From Bryobacterales bacterium (lineage in GTDB: Bacteria; Acidobacteriota; Terriglobia; Bryobacterales; Bryobacteraceae): a stretch of DNA of 63,594 nt. The stretch is from NCBI GenBank assembly GCA_003166865.1, contig PMUP01000053.1:37150-100743 (forward strand), read 5' to 3'. Positions within the stretch are counted from its first letter, which is position 1, and every line of letters starts with the position of its first letter. The position numbers and the translations under genes were made by a program. Below, piece by piece: positions 33,889 through 42,616 of the stretch. The notes beneath the pieces were generated by a model that saw nothing but the letters and a program-made list of their open reading frames with translations, did no database searches and was not told where the DNA came from.

Positions 33889-34143
33889 TCATTGACAGAG
33901 CCTCCCGGTGCGTTGGAGGTATTGACTGCGGACATCCGCTCGGAGCGCGCTGAAAGCCTCGGGCGTCATGCCCGTCCGCTGGCAGACCGTCTCGGGCCGG
34001 AGCGCTTCACTGTAGTAAAGCTGGAGTGCGGTGCGCTGATCTTCATTCGGCAAAGCAGCCAGAAGATCGACCATCACGCGGATCTGCGTCTGCGTAGGTG
34101 GCCTGCGTTGAATTTGGAATCGAGGTTTGGTGGCAGTTGCCAT
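33889..34143 (-). CDS. Sigma-region-4-like helix-turn-helix protein
   Basis: 84 residues from the ATG at 34143; a TTG at 34182 is less likely. The segment LLAALPNEDQRTALQLYYSE, followed by ETVCQRTGMTPEAFSALRAD, resembles sigma-70 region 4 (LP...R..L.L.Y.E..), with a helix-turn-helix. Small proteins of this kind in mobile elements act as transcription regulators or terminase-like DNA binders. Confidence 0.6.
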   Translation of the reverse strand: MATATKPRFQIQRRPPTQTQIRVMVDLLAALPNEDQRTALQLYYSEALRPETVCQRTGMTPEAFSALRADVRSQYLQRTGRLCQ

Positions 34144-34216
34144 ACGCCCGATAGAATATACTGCCAATTGTGTTGTCGGCAAATTTACAATACTACCCGT
34201 TGTAGTCTACGCCCCT

Positions 34217-34582
34217 TCAGGCTGTCCGCTTCCGCGCTCCGGCAGCCCGGCCTAGCAACCGTAGGAAGTCCTTGGCGTCCGCTTGCGCGCCCGTTAGGTG
34301 AGAGGGCGTGAAGTACTCGCGCCGCCCCATCGAGCAGCCGTAAGCGCGCTGCAAGAACTCCCGAACGGTCTCGCGCCCTGCGCTGAGAAGCGCCCGGACT
34401 TCGCCTTCCATTCCACGCGCTGCTAGATCGAATGCTGCAAACCGGAACACGTCGATTGCGGTGAAGCAGCCGTCACGCGCCAAGTCCAACTTGCCGATTC
34501 GCCCACAGGCGACGTACATATCAGAACTGGTGTTTGCCAGGGAAGCCGGAACCACGTCCGGCGCGGCGTTGCACGCTTGCAT
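34217..34582 (-). CDS. Hypothetical protein (121 residues)
   Basis: I do not recognise it. Mostly helical, with CFTAIDVFRFAAFDLAARGM and VREFLQRAYGCSMGRREYF; the C-terminus is basic (LGRAAGARKRTA). It overlaps the end of the upstream gene by 62 bp and is the last gene of a chain of five overlapping or abutting minus-strand genes that starts near 36289. Confidence 0.55.
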   Translation of the reverse strand: MQACNAAPDVVPASLANTSSDMYVACGRIGKLDLARDGCFTAIDVFRFAAFDLAARGMEGEVRALLSAGRETVREFLQRAYGCSMGRREYFTPSHLTGAQADAKDFLRLLGRAAGARKRTA

Positions 34583-34808
34583 CGCTGTCTCCTTGTATCT
34601 TTCCTAAAATGGCAATCTGGATTGTTAGCCCAAGCGGACTGCCCATGACTTCATCTCCGGCTCCTTCAAAAAGTTTTTCGAGGAGCGCCCGCCATAAGGA
34701 AGCATCAGCTTTTCCATAAGTGTTCAAATGGAAATTTAGGGTTTCTGCTGCCGAGAGAACATCCCGTCCGAGCGCCTGCCCAATCAGCATTCTCTGCGCG
34801 GCGGTCAT
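34521..34808 (-). CDS. Hypothetical protein (95 residues)
   Basis: Starts MTAAQRMLIGQALGRDVLSA, with a helical body (SLWRALLEKLFEGAGDEVMG) and a basic, glycine-rich tail. Its ATG overlaps the TGA of the gene before it (ATGA), so it is translationally coupled. No family recognised. The chain of coupled genes suggests the products act together. Confidence 0.55.
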   Translation of the reverse strand: MTAAQRMLIGQALGRDVLSAAETLNFHLNTYGKADASLWRALLEKLFEGAGDEVMGSPLGLTIQIAILGKIQGDSDASVQRRAGRGSGFPGKHQF

Positions 34809-34996
34809 CCGGCCATACCTCGTGGTGCCGGTGCCCTCCCACGAGCCACCCTTCGAGGGTTTCGATGCCCACTTGCCGAGCCCACCTGCATGACGGCAAT
34901 CGACTGGCTATGAAGAGGAGCCACTTGGCGCACAGTCAGCTTTCCAGCGGGTACGCCTCCGCGCACCGTCTTCGGATTGATGGTTCGTATTGCCAT
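34805..34996 (-). CDS. Hypothetical basic protein (63 residues)
   Basis: Starts at the ATG at 34996, 11 bp after the previous stop, with AAGGAG upstream. The sequence MAIRTINPKTVRGGVPAGKL is followed by an Arg- and Gly-rich end (GHRNPRRVARGRAPAPRG), suggesting nucleic-acid binding. Coupled to the next gene by ATGA. Unknown role. Confidence 0.5.
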   Translation of the reverse strand: MAIRTINPKTVRGGVPAGKLTVRQVAPLHSQSIAVMQVGSASGHRNPRRVARGRAPAPRGMAG

Positions 34997-35007
34997 GTCA
35001 CTCCTTG

Positions 35008-35352
35008 TCATTCTTTGTCATTCATCAAGCGTGTATAGGCCGCTACGATGGAGTCACCTTGGTCGCCATCTGCCCTTACCCAGTGCGTTGCAAGGTCGGC
35101 AACACTCATCTCGATTCCGGCCTCGGGCAATAGCGCGTGACGCGCGCCGGGATTGTCCAGCCGCTCGACATAGACGGTCCCTTGGTTGGTTCCCCGAGCG
35201 CGGAGCAGAACAGTTTGCGCCCTGGCAGGGATCTTGCCCTTCAGCAGTTCGGAAAGCGTTACAGCCTCGGTCGAGACCGCGAACAGGCCGGGCACACTCA
35301 GAGTGGAAACTGGGGCTATCGTTTGGTTGACACTAATTACATTTTCATTCAT
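35008..35352 (-). CDS. Hypothetical protein (114 residues)
   Basis: The ATG at 35352 lies 1 bp after the stop of the 311-residue gene upstream. A beta-rich protein (TVLLRARGTNQGTVYVERLD) with a C-terminal helical part (DQGDSIVAAYTRLMNDKE). The middle recalls small phage structural or decoration proteins, but I cannot name a family. Confidence 0.55.
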   Translation of the reverse strand: MNENVISVNQTIAPVSTLSVPGLFAVSTEAVTLSELLKGKIPARAQTVLLRARGTNQGTVYVERLDNPGARHALLPEAGIEMSVADLATHWVRADGDQGDSIVAAYTRLMNDKE

Positions 35353-35353
35353 G

Positions 35354-36289
35354 TTATTCGTCCTCGGTGCCATAGATCGGCAGTTCCGAATTCAGTTGTT
35401 TCCCGAGCTGGGTGAGAGCATTGTCCATCTTCATCAGGTTGGCTCGGGATGTCATTCCCTGGAAATCAGCCCAAATGATAAGTGCCCGGTCATTGATTTG
35501 CTGCGTTTCGGTGAGCAACAAATTCGCTGCGTCGTACTCCGGCACTGTGGCCAGTTGGATGATGGAGTTGTTCAGAAACCCTCGGTCACTTTTGGGCCGT
35601 CGGAAATTTTCGACCCTTATCGAATCGAGCAGCGGGAGTGCTTCGGCGCTGCCGTCATCGAGTGCTCTCTGGCCATATGCCGTCAACTCTATCGGGCTCA
35701 AATCCCTCAGCATATTTGAGTAATTGCTCTTTAGCGCCGCAAACGCAGCCCGATCCAGGCCAGTGAGTGACGCGCGGGAGAGACAGGATAGCTTGTCGAA
35801 AACCCGCTCTTTCAAAGTGTCGGCGGTTAGTGACGCGCGGGCGGAATCCCTTAACAAAGGCGGCACAATTTTGTCCAAGCCGTTGCGGATTTCGACGATT
35901 TTGACAATGATCTGGTTCCGCGCGTGAGTGCGGAGTTGGTGTTCAAGATTTGCGTCGCTACCGGACCGCAGAATGTTGCCGTTTGGGGCGCGAGTTCCGA
36001 CGATAGGCGCGCCGCTAGCTTCCAGCCGGACCTTCTCTATATGGGTGTTCGCTGCATTGATGGCAGCTTGGATGCGCGCCAAGCGATCACGCTGATCCGG
36101 CACAAAGGTGCCGGAAAGCCACGCAAGGTTGAACGCCGATACCGGCTTGGGCCAGGGCGTGCACTGGCCTGGATCGTTGGCCGGGCCGAATGGCACTCTC
36201 GGGAATAATTCGAGCATATTTGGGAAATCTCCAGTTCTAAAAATTCCGGGCGGGAATATCTGGAGTTCCCAAAAGTAGGAAAGGTTCAC
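35354..36289 (-). CDS. Hypothetical helical protein (311 residues)
   Basis: I do not recognise it. Long helices dominate: RLARIQAAINAANTHIEKVR, NQIIVKIVEIRNGLDKIVPP and later LLLTETQQINDRALIIWADF. The first ATG is 36289; the ATG at 36217 (MLELFPRVPF) is an alternative start with GGAG about 12 nt upstream. No signal peptide or membrane segment. It heads the coupled minus-strand chain and is divergent from the gene at 36544 across 254 bp. Confidence 0.6.
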   Translation of the reverse strand: MNLSYFWELQIFPPGIFRTGDFPNMLELFPRVPFGPANDPGQCTPWPKPVSAFNLAWLSGTFVPDQRDRLARIQAAINAANTHIEKVRLEASGAPIVGTRAPNGNILRSGSDANLEHQLRTHARNQIIVKIVEIRNGLDKIVPPLLRDSARASLTADTLKERVFDKLSCLSRASLTGLDRAAFAALKSNYSNMLRDLSPIELTAYGQRALDDGSAEALPLLDSIRVENFRRPKSDRGFLNNSIIQLATVPEYDAANLLLTETQQINDRALIIWADFQGMTSRANLMKMDNALTQLGKQLNSELPIYGTEDE

Positions 36290-36543
36290 GCGAGATCGTA
36301 CTGATCCTCGTGCCAGAACTCCGGCCCGGTTTTCGCAAGGTAAACAAAATGCACATCAGATCGTCTCGGGGCAGTGGGACGGGAGAAAGGAAGCAAAGCC
36401 CGCCGCTACTCACCCAAGAACAACTACGCCTTAACCCTACTACTAAAACATTTCTGCCCGCTCATGTTTGGCCATTGTTCTTGGCCAATTCCGAGCCTCC
36501 AACGCGAATGGCAACTTATGTTTAGACGCTAGATTAAAGACGT

Positions 36544-37119
36544 ATGGCCACGAAGAAGGAAGCTGTGACTAAGGCGAAGCCTAACAAACGGCCCGGCCTG
36601 ACGGCGGAGGCTCGCGCCAGGCAATCGGCCCGCGCCAAAGCACAATGGGCTGCGCCCGATTCCAAGCTGCGCAAGGCATACATGACAGCCAAGGTGCGAC
36701 GCCCACCCAAGCACGCTGTACGGCTGATCGAGGAAGCATGCGGGCAGTATGGCGCGAATCTGACCACTCTCTGTCAGCTTCTCGGATGTTGCCCGCAAAC
36801 GCTGTCTGCTTGGCGCAAACGGCATCCCGAGATCGAGGAAGCCATCACGCGCGGCCGCAAAATTGAGGAAGACAAACTGTGGAGCGTCCTGTTCAAACAG
36901 GCCATGAATGACAATACGACAGCCGCAATCGTGTTACTCAAGATGCGCTTTCATCATCGGGATAGCGGCCCGATCCCAGGCGAAAAAGAAGACAGCCCAG
37001 AGGACAAGGCAGCCAAGATCCGCGCCGCGCTACGGGCCATGGACGATGTGGATGGCGTCAATGGCGGGAACGAAAATGCGCCCTTGCCGTCCATTGAACC
37101 TCATCCTAATCGACGATGA
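36544..37119 (+). CDS. HTH protein resembling a phage terminase small subunit
   Basis: 191 residues. A basic N-terminus (TAEARARQSARAKAQW) precedes a helix-turn-helix-like region TLCQLLGCCPQTLSAWRKRH, then EEAITRGRKIEEDKLWSVLF and AAIVLLKMRFHHRD, which echoes small terminase or transposase-type regulators where the HTH precedes an oligomerisation helix. No large terminase follows. The stop overlaps the next gene as ATGA. Role in DNA recognition inferred. Confidence 0.68.
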   Translation: MATKKEAVTKAKPNKRPGLTAEARARQSARAKAQWAAPDSKLRKAYMTAKVRRPPKHAVRLIEEACGQYGANLTTLCQLLGCCPQTLSAWRKRHPEIEEAITRGRKIEEDKLWSVLFKQAMNDNTTAAIVLLKMRFHHRDSGPIPGEKEDSPEDKAAKIRAALRAMDDVDGVNGGNENAPLPSIEPHPNRR

Positions 37120-37655
37120 TGACACCGCGCCGGGAAATCGAGTTGGTGTCTCCGCTCTACTTCCCTGATGTCACTCGCTTGTGCCGCATATCCAAGAACG
37201 GGCTAGTTGCGGAGTGCTTCTCATGTGGAACCGTCATGCATGGAGGCGTCCATCTGTGTGAGGTAGCATATGGGGGATTCTTTTGCGCCAATTGCTGTCC
37301 GGCCTGTACAGGGATTGTGAAGTTGACCCCGGTGGAAGTCGAGGCGATGGAGCGGAACAAGGCGCACCCGCCAGCCCTTAAAGTAAGCCGCTGCTCGAAG
37401 ACAGTGCAGCATGAGCGCCAGCAGCATGGGCGCCTGCCAATAGACGCGCCGATACACATTCTGGATGAGGACCGGGTATTCCGAGGGAAGCGCTTGCAAT
37501 GTTGGCAACTACTCCACGACGGTATGACCGTGCGCGCGTTCATCGAGGCTTGCAAGCTGCACGGACTCGATGCCCGGCACAATTTGTGCCGGTTCGTCCG
37601 TGTGTACGGCTGCGTGAAAGTTCCTGGCTATCATACCGCCACGCCGGATGAGTAA
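37116..37655 (+). CDS. Cys-rich zinc-binding protein with the element-specific C-terminal module
   Basis: 179 residues, coupled by ATGA to the HTH gene. The N-terminal half has CFSC and CANCCPAC, enough for one or two zinc sites. The C-terminal half (CWQLLHDGMTVRAFIEACKL, then RHNLCRFVRVYGCVKV) matches the end of the GIY-YIG protein at 32298 (LIRDGMTVEELIDVCAPFG, FINVYCVVEV). The shared module is probably a DNA- or protein-binding domain used by several proteins of this element. Confidence 0.66.
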   Translation: MMTPRREIELVSPLYFPDVTRLCRISKNGLVAECFSCGTVMHGGVHLCEVAYGGFFCANCCPACTGIVKLTPVEVEAMERNKAHPPALKVSRCSKTVQHERQQHGRLPIDAPIHILDEDRVFRGKRLQCWQLLHDGMTVRAFIEACKLHGLDARHNLCRFVRVYGCVKVPGYHTATPDE

Positions 37656-37781
37656 GCCTGTATAGAGCCTGGATTCTGTCAGACGTTAGTTGCTGTTTGC
37701 ACACGGCCACTGAGCAGACATGACGCGGCGCGCGGTGCGACCGACTAATGGACAATTAGCCGGGCTATGATTGGTGGCGGT

Positions 37782-38447
37782 ATGACAAAGGACATTGTTA
37801 GCAAGCTGATGGCTCTTCTCAGCGAGCCTGTCGACACCGAATGCAAAGTTGTTTACCTTTTGGCAGAGGTACGAAAGCTGCTGGAGCGGGACGACCCGAA
37901 CCACAACATGGGCTCTTTGTGGATGTATTGCCATTGGGCGCTTCACGTTGACTTGGAATCGCCAAAGACTACCGAAGGCTTCTTAGAAAGAGTGGATCGA
38001 TGGGTCACGAACACTGTTGCGTATCTGACCCCAATGGGTACGTGGAGTTTCCGTGAAGAGTACAATCTCTTCAAGGACTTCGTCTACCTCAACACTTTCC
38101 GGCATCAATTGCGAGTATTTTTAGCTGCTTACAAATTGCCAACAACGTTGTGCAGCGACGACGATTGGTGGCATCGTTTCATCCAAGAATACGGGGGAGT
38201 GATCGAGGACGGAACACTGGCGGCGGTTGGTAAGAAAAGCACACTTCAGGCGGTGGAGAAGGTGACGTTTGAAAAGAGCGGCAATCTAACCGCCGAACAT
38301 CATGTGCCCTTTGTTATCCAGTGGACTATCCAGCTCAAGGACGGGAGAACTCTGAAGACATCCGTGGAGACTGTTCCCGAGGGCTCAGGAAACATGACTG
38401 CTCACCATCTCGAAATCATCAACAACAGCTTCGTGCCTCCAAGGTAG
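37782..38447 (+). CDS. Hypothetical protein (221-226 residues)
   Basis: The ATG at 37782 is preferred; 37767 is also possible. A helical N-terminus (DIVSKLMALLSEPVDTECKV, VYLLAEVRKLLERDD) is followed by aromatic stretches and a C-terminal beta region (HVPFVIQWTIQLKDGRTLKT). No recognised family or membrane segment. It stands alone between the zinc-protein gene and a convergent terminator. Confidence 0.55.
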   Translation: MTKDIVSKLMALLSEPVDTECKVVYLLAEVRKLLERDDPNHNMGSLWMYCHWALHVDLESPKTTEGFLERVDRWVTNTVAYLTPMGTWSFREEYNLFKDFVYLNTFRHQLRVFLAAYKLPTTLCSDDDWWHRFIQEYGGVIEDGTLAAVGKKSTLQAVEKVTFEKSGNLTAEHHVPFVIQWTIQLKDGRTLKTSVETVPEGSGNMTAHHLEIINNSFVPPR

Positions 38448-38728
38448 CGGCAGGAATCTATCTCGGCCCTGTCGCCTGTCTCCGGCGCGCGGATGGCGTC
38501 CTGCCCACGAGCAGGGCAGCGCTGCTGCGTTTGGCGGACATCCGTGGCGGTGATGACGCGGGCCTGTGATGCGTCGGGCCTGTATCAGCACTGGATTGGT
38601 CAATCCTGAACCGGCGCGGAAGTGGCCAGAGAACACGCCCGGCTGTGCAATGATGCCGTTCAACCTGCTAATCGAGAGTTAGCCCGCCTGTTCTTTTTTA
38701 AGGGCGTCCGATACACAGGACTGACAAG
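38448..38728. other. Non-coding stretch of element II
   Basis: No convincing ORF on either strand. It lies between the 3' end of the plus-strand gene and the terminator at 38729-38763. Confidence 0.4.
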
Positions 38729-38763
38729 AAAAAACCCCCAAGGGGTTTTAGCCTCTTGGGGGC
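38729..38763 (-). terminator. Rho-independent terminator
   Basis: Read on the minus strand: CCCCCAAG pairs with CTTGGGGG across a 12-nt loop and is followed by TTTTTT. It ends the minus-strand membrane-protein gene at 38798-39130. Confidence 0.85.
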
Positions 38764-38797
38764 GTCGGTTTGTCGGGCTGTGCTGGCTGCGCGCCTT

Positions 38798-39130
38798 TTA
38801 GCGCGCTACCTTCTCGCTAAGCTCAAAGCCTATGCAAGGCTCCTGTGCCTTTGGCTTTGGAATGGAATGCTTCTGAACCTTTGATTTCGCTGCTGGCATC
38901 TGGACAGTGGGCTCCAGAATGATGATCACTGGCTTTTGCTCGGGCGGATCGGCGTGCGGCTTGGAGTAAGCCAACCACGCGACCACAAGGGCCATCAGGG
39001 CGAGCAGTACCTGTACGGGAATAGACACACAACTGATCATGTAGAGCTTTCTCTCGATTCCCCTGTTGTCTACCTCTTGAGATTGTCTGCATGATCTTTT
39101 CGCTTTCTTACCGGACGGCTTGGTAGCCAT
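38798..39130 (-). CDS. Single-pass membrane protein (110 residues)
   Basis: The ATG has GGAG 5 nt upstream. A basic N-terminus (KPSGKKAKRSCRQSQE) is followed by one transmembrane segment (VQVLLALMALVVAWLAYS) and a Pro/Lys-rich tail (PKPKAQEPCIGFELSEKV). A clear terminator follows. No family recognised; possibly an element-encoded spanin-like or anchor protein, but nothing proves that. Confidence 0.62.
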   Translation of the reverse strand: MATKPSGKKAKRSCRQSQEVDNRGIERKLYMISCVSIPVQVLLALMALVVAWLAYSKPHADPPEQKPVIIILEPTVQMPAAKSKVQKHSIPKPKAQEPCIGFELSEKVAR

Positions 39131-39897
39131 CGACGCTCCGGTGACGAACTATTTCAAAAAGTGTTGGGATCACTTTGCAAACTTCTTTGATGAAATAGAC
39201 TGCACCGATGATATGAGCGATGACGCTCGCTGGCATAATCCCTATTCGTATTCGGCCCAACCAAAACTGAAGCTACCTCGGACGGGTCAGATACTGATTC
39301 TGACCAAATGGGCCTAAGTGGCAAAGCCACAACTGACGCTTTTTCGGACTGACCATATGACTGAACGCGCTTAAGCGGCAACGCTTCAACTGCCGCGACA
39401 TTGAAATGTTTATCTACTGACAAAATGCGCTCACGAACTAATGAGCGGGCGAGTCGTTGGTCTAGACTCCCCGGTGGTCCTGCGCCTGGCGGAACAACGT
39501 GTCTGTGCATGATGAAAGCTGCCTCCTTTGGTCAGCCGTCAGCCGCCCTCAGAATACACGGCCAAACTACCGAAGGCAAGGCCCCTACTAAGCCGCGCGA
39601 ACCATCTGCGACCAGTGCCGCATGCCCACGCTCCTATCAACTCACCTGTATAACGCCTGGATCACTCATTGACCAGATCGATGGGTTGCACACGAACCAC
39701 ACACCTGCTGTGCTTTCGCTGTGATGGACGGACTAACTAAGGATTAGCAGCGCTGGCGTTTGAACATAAAGAATACGTGTTCAAGTACAAGCGGGCGTGG
39801 CTTTCGAGCAACATTGCTTTGTTCAAAGATGGAATGCTTCTTTTACCGAGGACGTGTATGTTCATTGGCGCGCGCCGCGTGAACGAAGGATGCCGCC
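39131..39897. other. Long stretch without a confident gene, with tandem repeats
   Basis: Open frames exist on both strands but none has a convincing ribosome site. The notable content is a pair of imperfect repeats at 39296-39395. The rest shows no clear feature. Confidence 0.4.
39296..39395. repeat. Imperfect tandem repeats, each with a hairpin
   Basis: Two units of about 45-50 bp, each opening CTGACCA(A/T)ATG, then TAAG, a short hairpin (GTGGC-AAA-GCCAC in the first, AAGCG-GCAA-CGCTT in the second), and CAACTGMCGC. The stems differ in sequence but keep pairing. A partial third unit (CTGACAAAATGCGC) follows near 39417. Confidence 0.5.
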
Positions 39898-40171
39898 CGT
39901 CCCGGATCGAATTCCGTCCTGGATCCGTCCCGGATCGTCTGGGACGCTCGAAAGCCACACCCGCTTGACGCGCGCGCATGTTTGCGTGGCGTCCCGTAAG
40001 AAATTGGTATAACCCTCTCCTCAACAGCAACAACAACAAATTGAGAGAGGAGGTATAGAGAAATTCTCGCGGGACGCGTCTAAAACCCATACTAACCTCA
40101 ACCTCTTCAAACAATTACGCCGTCCCGAGCTATCCGGGACGTATCCAGGACGCGGCCACATCCGGGACGAG
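39898..40171. repeat. Iteron-like cluster of CGTCCCGGAT/ATCCGGGACG motifs, possible replication origin
   Basis: At least eight related motifs in both orientations: CGTCCCGGATCG near 39898 and 39926, CGTCCTGGATC near 39915, CTGGGACG near 39939, GCGTCCCG near 39989, GCGGGACGCG near 40069, CCGTCCCG near 40122, ATCCGGGACG near 40134, ATCCAGGACG near 40143 and ATCCGGGACG near 40160. A stem-loop (CCTCTCCTCAA with TTGAGAGAGG around a CAACAA-rich loop) lies at about 40014-40052. It directly follows the primase-helicase gene, a common place for an origin. Confidence 0.6.
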
Positions 40172-40184
40172 AAACGCGGCCCGG

Positions 40185-42479
40185 TCACATCTTTGAACCT
40201 TGGATCGAGTTTGGCTGGCGATCCTTGTACAGAGCGTCCACTGTATCAGCGCCCGGTTCCGCTGGAGTATTGTTCACCTGATACGTCCACAGTGTCCGTA
40301 GTTGTGCTGGATTCCAATGGCGATAAGTCTCGAAACTCCGAATAGCCCACATGTAGACACGCTCTTGGCCGGTACGCGTTCTGCCGAGATCCAGATACCC
40401 AAGCTCACTGAATGCGTTCGCGATCTCCTTGGTGTTAGTACGCAAATTGAACTCCACCGTGAGTGGCTTCACGAGCGCTGAAGTGGAGACCAGATCCCAC
40501 TGAAGTGGATACTCCCGCGCCTGGACATGCTCATCGATGAATTGCTTCAGCGGTGTCATTGACTGCCTAATCATCGCCCGTTTGCCATCGGTCATCGGGG
40601 CATGCGCTTTCGCCTTGAAATTCGCCAGAGAACGATTATCCAGGTAGAAAGCTAGCGCGGCTGCATTGGCCCGCGTCCAATCGAACAGCGGCCCGTAGTA
40701 GGCATTCGAGTCGGGGTGAGGTGGCGAGTTCGTCTTCAAGATGCAGTAGCGCCGGTCCGTGTTGTCAATAATCAGCGCATTGTTGTGATTGCTGAAGAAG
40801 AGGAAGTTGAATCTATTCGCCTGCTCATACGGAGGCCGGTACATTTCGCGGATCGTACACCATGGCTCGGTGATCATCGGTTTTAGCTTGTTCATGATCT
40901 CCAGCCGGGCCTTCGCCATCATCTCTTCGATGACGATTAGCTGTGTGTTCCGCTGCCATTGCGTAAACGTCTCATGCAGGCTATCGGGATGGACCATCTT
41001 CACGTTATGCGCTCCGAGCACCAACTGCATCACGAGAGCAAAGTAGCTCTTGCCGTTTCCCTGGTCGCCCTCCAGCAGAATTGCCCAGTGGACCTTCTCT
41101 CCGGGATGCTGAACTTGGAATGCCAGGTAGTCGAGTAGAATATTTGCCTCATCGCCATCGGGGTACAGGTACTTCACATGATCCAGGAACGGCTGTACAT
41201 CGCCCTTTACTGGCTTAACCTTGGATGGGCGCCAGTAGTTCAGGCATTCTTGCCCGTTTATTTCCCTTACAAATAACGGTTGCTCGGGCCAATAGGTAAC
41301 GCCCTCCACCTTGCGGAAGTTAGCATTCTTGAGCACGTGAGACGAGGGATTCCCACGCGCGAACTCGGAAGCGTGCCACGCGTCAAACTGGTCCTTGTCC
41401 CATTCCAAGAAGCGATCAGTTTCCACAAATCGCTTTATGGCAACGGCATATATCCAGTTCTCCCGGATCTCCGGCGCATTCGCAGCCTCGGTATCGAAAC
41501 CGCGGAATCCATTCTGCCTGGCGAAGTGGATAATGGTTCCGGCAGTGAGCCCCTTGTCAACGAAGCTATTCCATTGAACCATTGCCGTCTTCTCGTCATA
41601 CTTCTCCGGCGCTCCGTGGCTCCACTCATTCCAGACTTCCCAACCGCGCTTGTCGCCCAACTCCTTCTTGAGCCCAGCGCCGATTTGCCACCAATCGTTA
41701 CGGTCACAATCAGGCGGAAGGTAGCGCGGGCCGTCCTCGCCATCCTTTCCAGGCCCACGCATATGGAGCAGCTTTACCAACTGCTCTGCGCTGGCAGCAT
41801 GGTTCTGCTTGAGGCTTTTGGCAACAGCATCATTTAGCTCATGGTCGATGTCGCCCGAGATGTCTATGTCAGAATCCTTCATGACTAGTCGCTCTAGCCA
41901 CTCCGGCATGTCCGCAATACGCGCCTCCGCGTCAACCCAACTGTACTTGCCGCCAGATTCGTGATTACTGCCCGGAAGCAAAACGTACCCACCATACCCT
42001 CGGATATCGAGATGCTTGCCAGGGCAATCGGTCTTGTTCTTGATCTCCTTAGTAGTGAGGAAATAGAAGTGCCGGCCACCACCGCCAGTGTTGGAGGTCA
42101 ATGTGGCCGGCAGCGGTGCATTGGCTTCGACGAGCGCCCGGAGTGACGCCGGGCCAACCTTCTGCAATTCTGTCTTCTTATCAACGCCGCAATCCTCATC
42201 AAGGACGATTAGCCCTCCGTGGCCTGTCGCAAGGCCGATGTTGGCATATGGGTTCTCCGTCCACCACGCGCGGATCTGAGCTTCATCATTCGAGGCGTCC
42301 TGGACTCCATTGCGTGTGCAAGGATGTTTCCCGACCCTCGAACATTTTGCCTTGCGGCACGAGCAGCCACCCGAGGCAAGCACATAAAAAACGGGGAATA
42401 TCTTCCACCCACGCTTAATGTATTCGAGCGCGAACGGGAGATTACCGTCATTGTTCAATTTAAGATTGTTTTTCGCCAT
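40185..42479 (-). CDS. PrimPol-helicase replication protein
   Basis: 764 residues. The N-terminal bifunctional primase/polymerase domain (about 15-200) has YIKRGWKIFPV, the acidic motif GLIVLDEDCGVD and GGGGRHFYFLT. A Cys/His-rich insertion (GGCSCRKAKCSRVGKHPCTR) sits near residue 37. The C-terminal superfamily-3-type helicase (about 440-620) has Walker A EGDQGNGKSYF, Walker B LIVIEEMMAKAR and FLFFSNHNNAL. It should prime and unwind the element's own DNA after excision. First of three linked minus-strand genes, with an iteron-like cluster just downstream. Confidence 0.92.
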   Translation of the reverse strand: MAKNNLKLNNDGNLPFALEYIKRGWKIFPVFYVLASGGCSCRKAKCSRVGKHPCTRNGVQDASNDEAQIRAWWTENPYANIGLATGHGGLIVLDEDCGVDKKTELQKVGPASLRALVEANAPLPATLTSNTGGGGRHFYFLTTKEIKNKTDCPGKHLDIRGYGGYVLLPGSNHESGGKYSWVDAEARIADMPEWLERLVMKDSDIDISGDIDHELNDAVAKSLKQNHAASAEQLVKLLHMRGPGKDGEDGPRYLPPDCDRNDWWQIGAGLKKELGDKRGWEVWNEWSHGAPEKYDEKTAMVQWNSFVDKGLTAGTIIHFARQNGFRGFDTEAANAPEIRENWIYAVAIKRFVETDRFLEWDKDQFDAWHASEFARGNPSSHVLKNANFRKVEGVTYWPEQPLFVREINGQECLNYWRPSKVKPVKGDVQPFLDHVKYLYPDGDEANILLDYLAFQVQHPGEKVHWAILLEGDQGNGKSYFALVMQLVLGAHNVKMVHPDSLHETFTQWQRNTQLIVIEEMMAKARLEIMNKLKPMITEPWCTIREMYRPPYEQANRFNFLFFSNHNNALIIDNTDRRYCILKTNSPPHPDSNAYYGPLFDWTRANAAALAFYLDNRSLANFKAKAHAPMTDGKRAMIRQSMTPLKQFIDEHVQAREYPLQWDLVSTSALVKPLTVEFNLRTNTKEIANAFSELGYLDLGRTRTGQERVYMWAIRSFETYRHWNPAQLRTLWTYQVNNTPAEPGADTVDALYKDRQPNSIQGSKM

Positions 42480-42616
42480 AGCGTTCTCTTGACCATGGCG
42501 GAATGTCCCGGCTTGCCGGAGGGCAGGCGACTCGCGTTATCCTAGTAATGGATTGTTTGAGCCTTCCCAAGGCCAGACGGAACTGGGGCGCAGATATTTC
42601 GGGTCTGCGCTCCAAA

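Noticed and set aside
36310-36525. Short plus-strand ORF in the divergent promoter region at 36290-36543
   Set aside because: No ribosome site and unlikely composition; more probably promoter DNA.
39296-39395. CRISPR-like array
   Set aside because: Only two to three imperfect units, no regular spacers and no cas genes in the window.
39154-39510. Minus-strand ORF of 118 residues over the tandem repeats
   Set aside because: The apparent protein repeats follow from the DNA repeats; start and ribosome site are poor.
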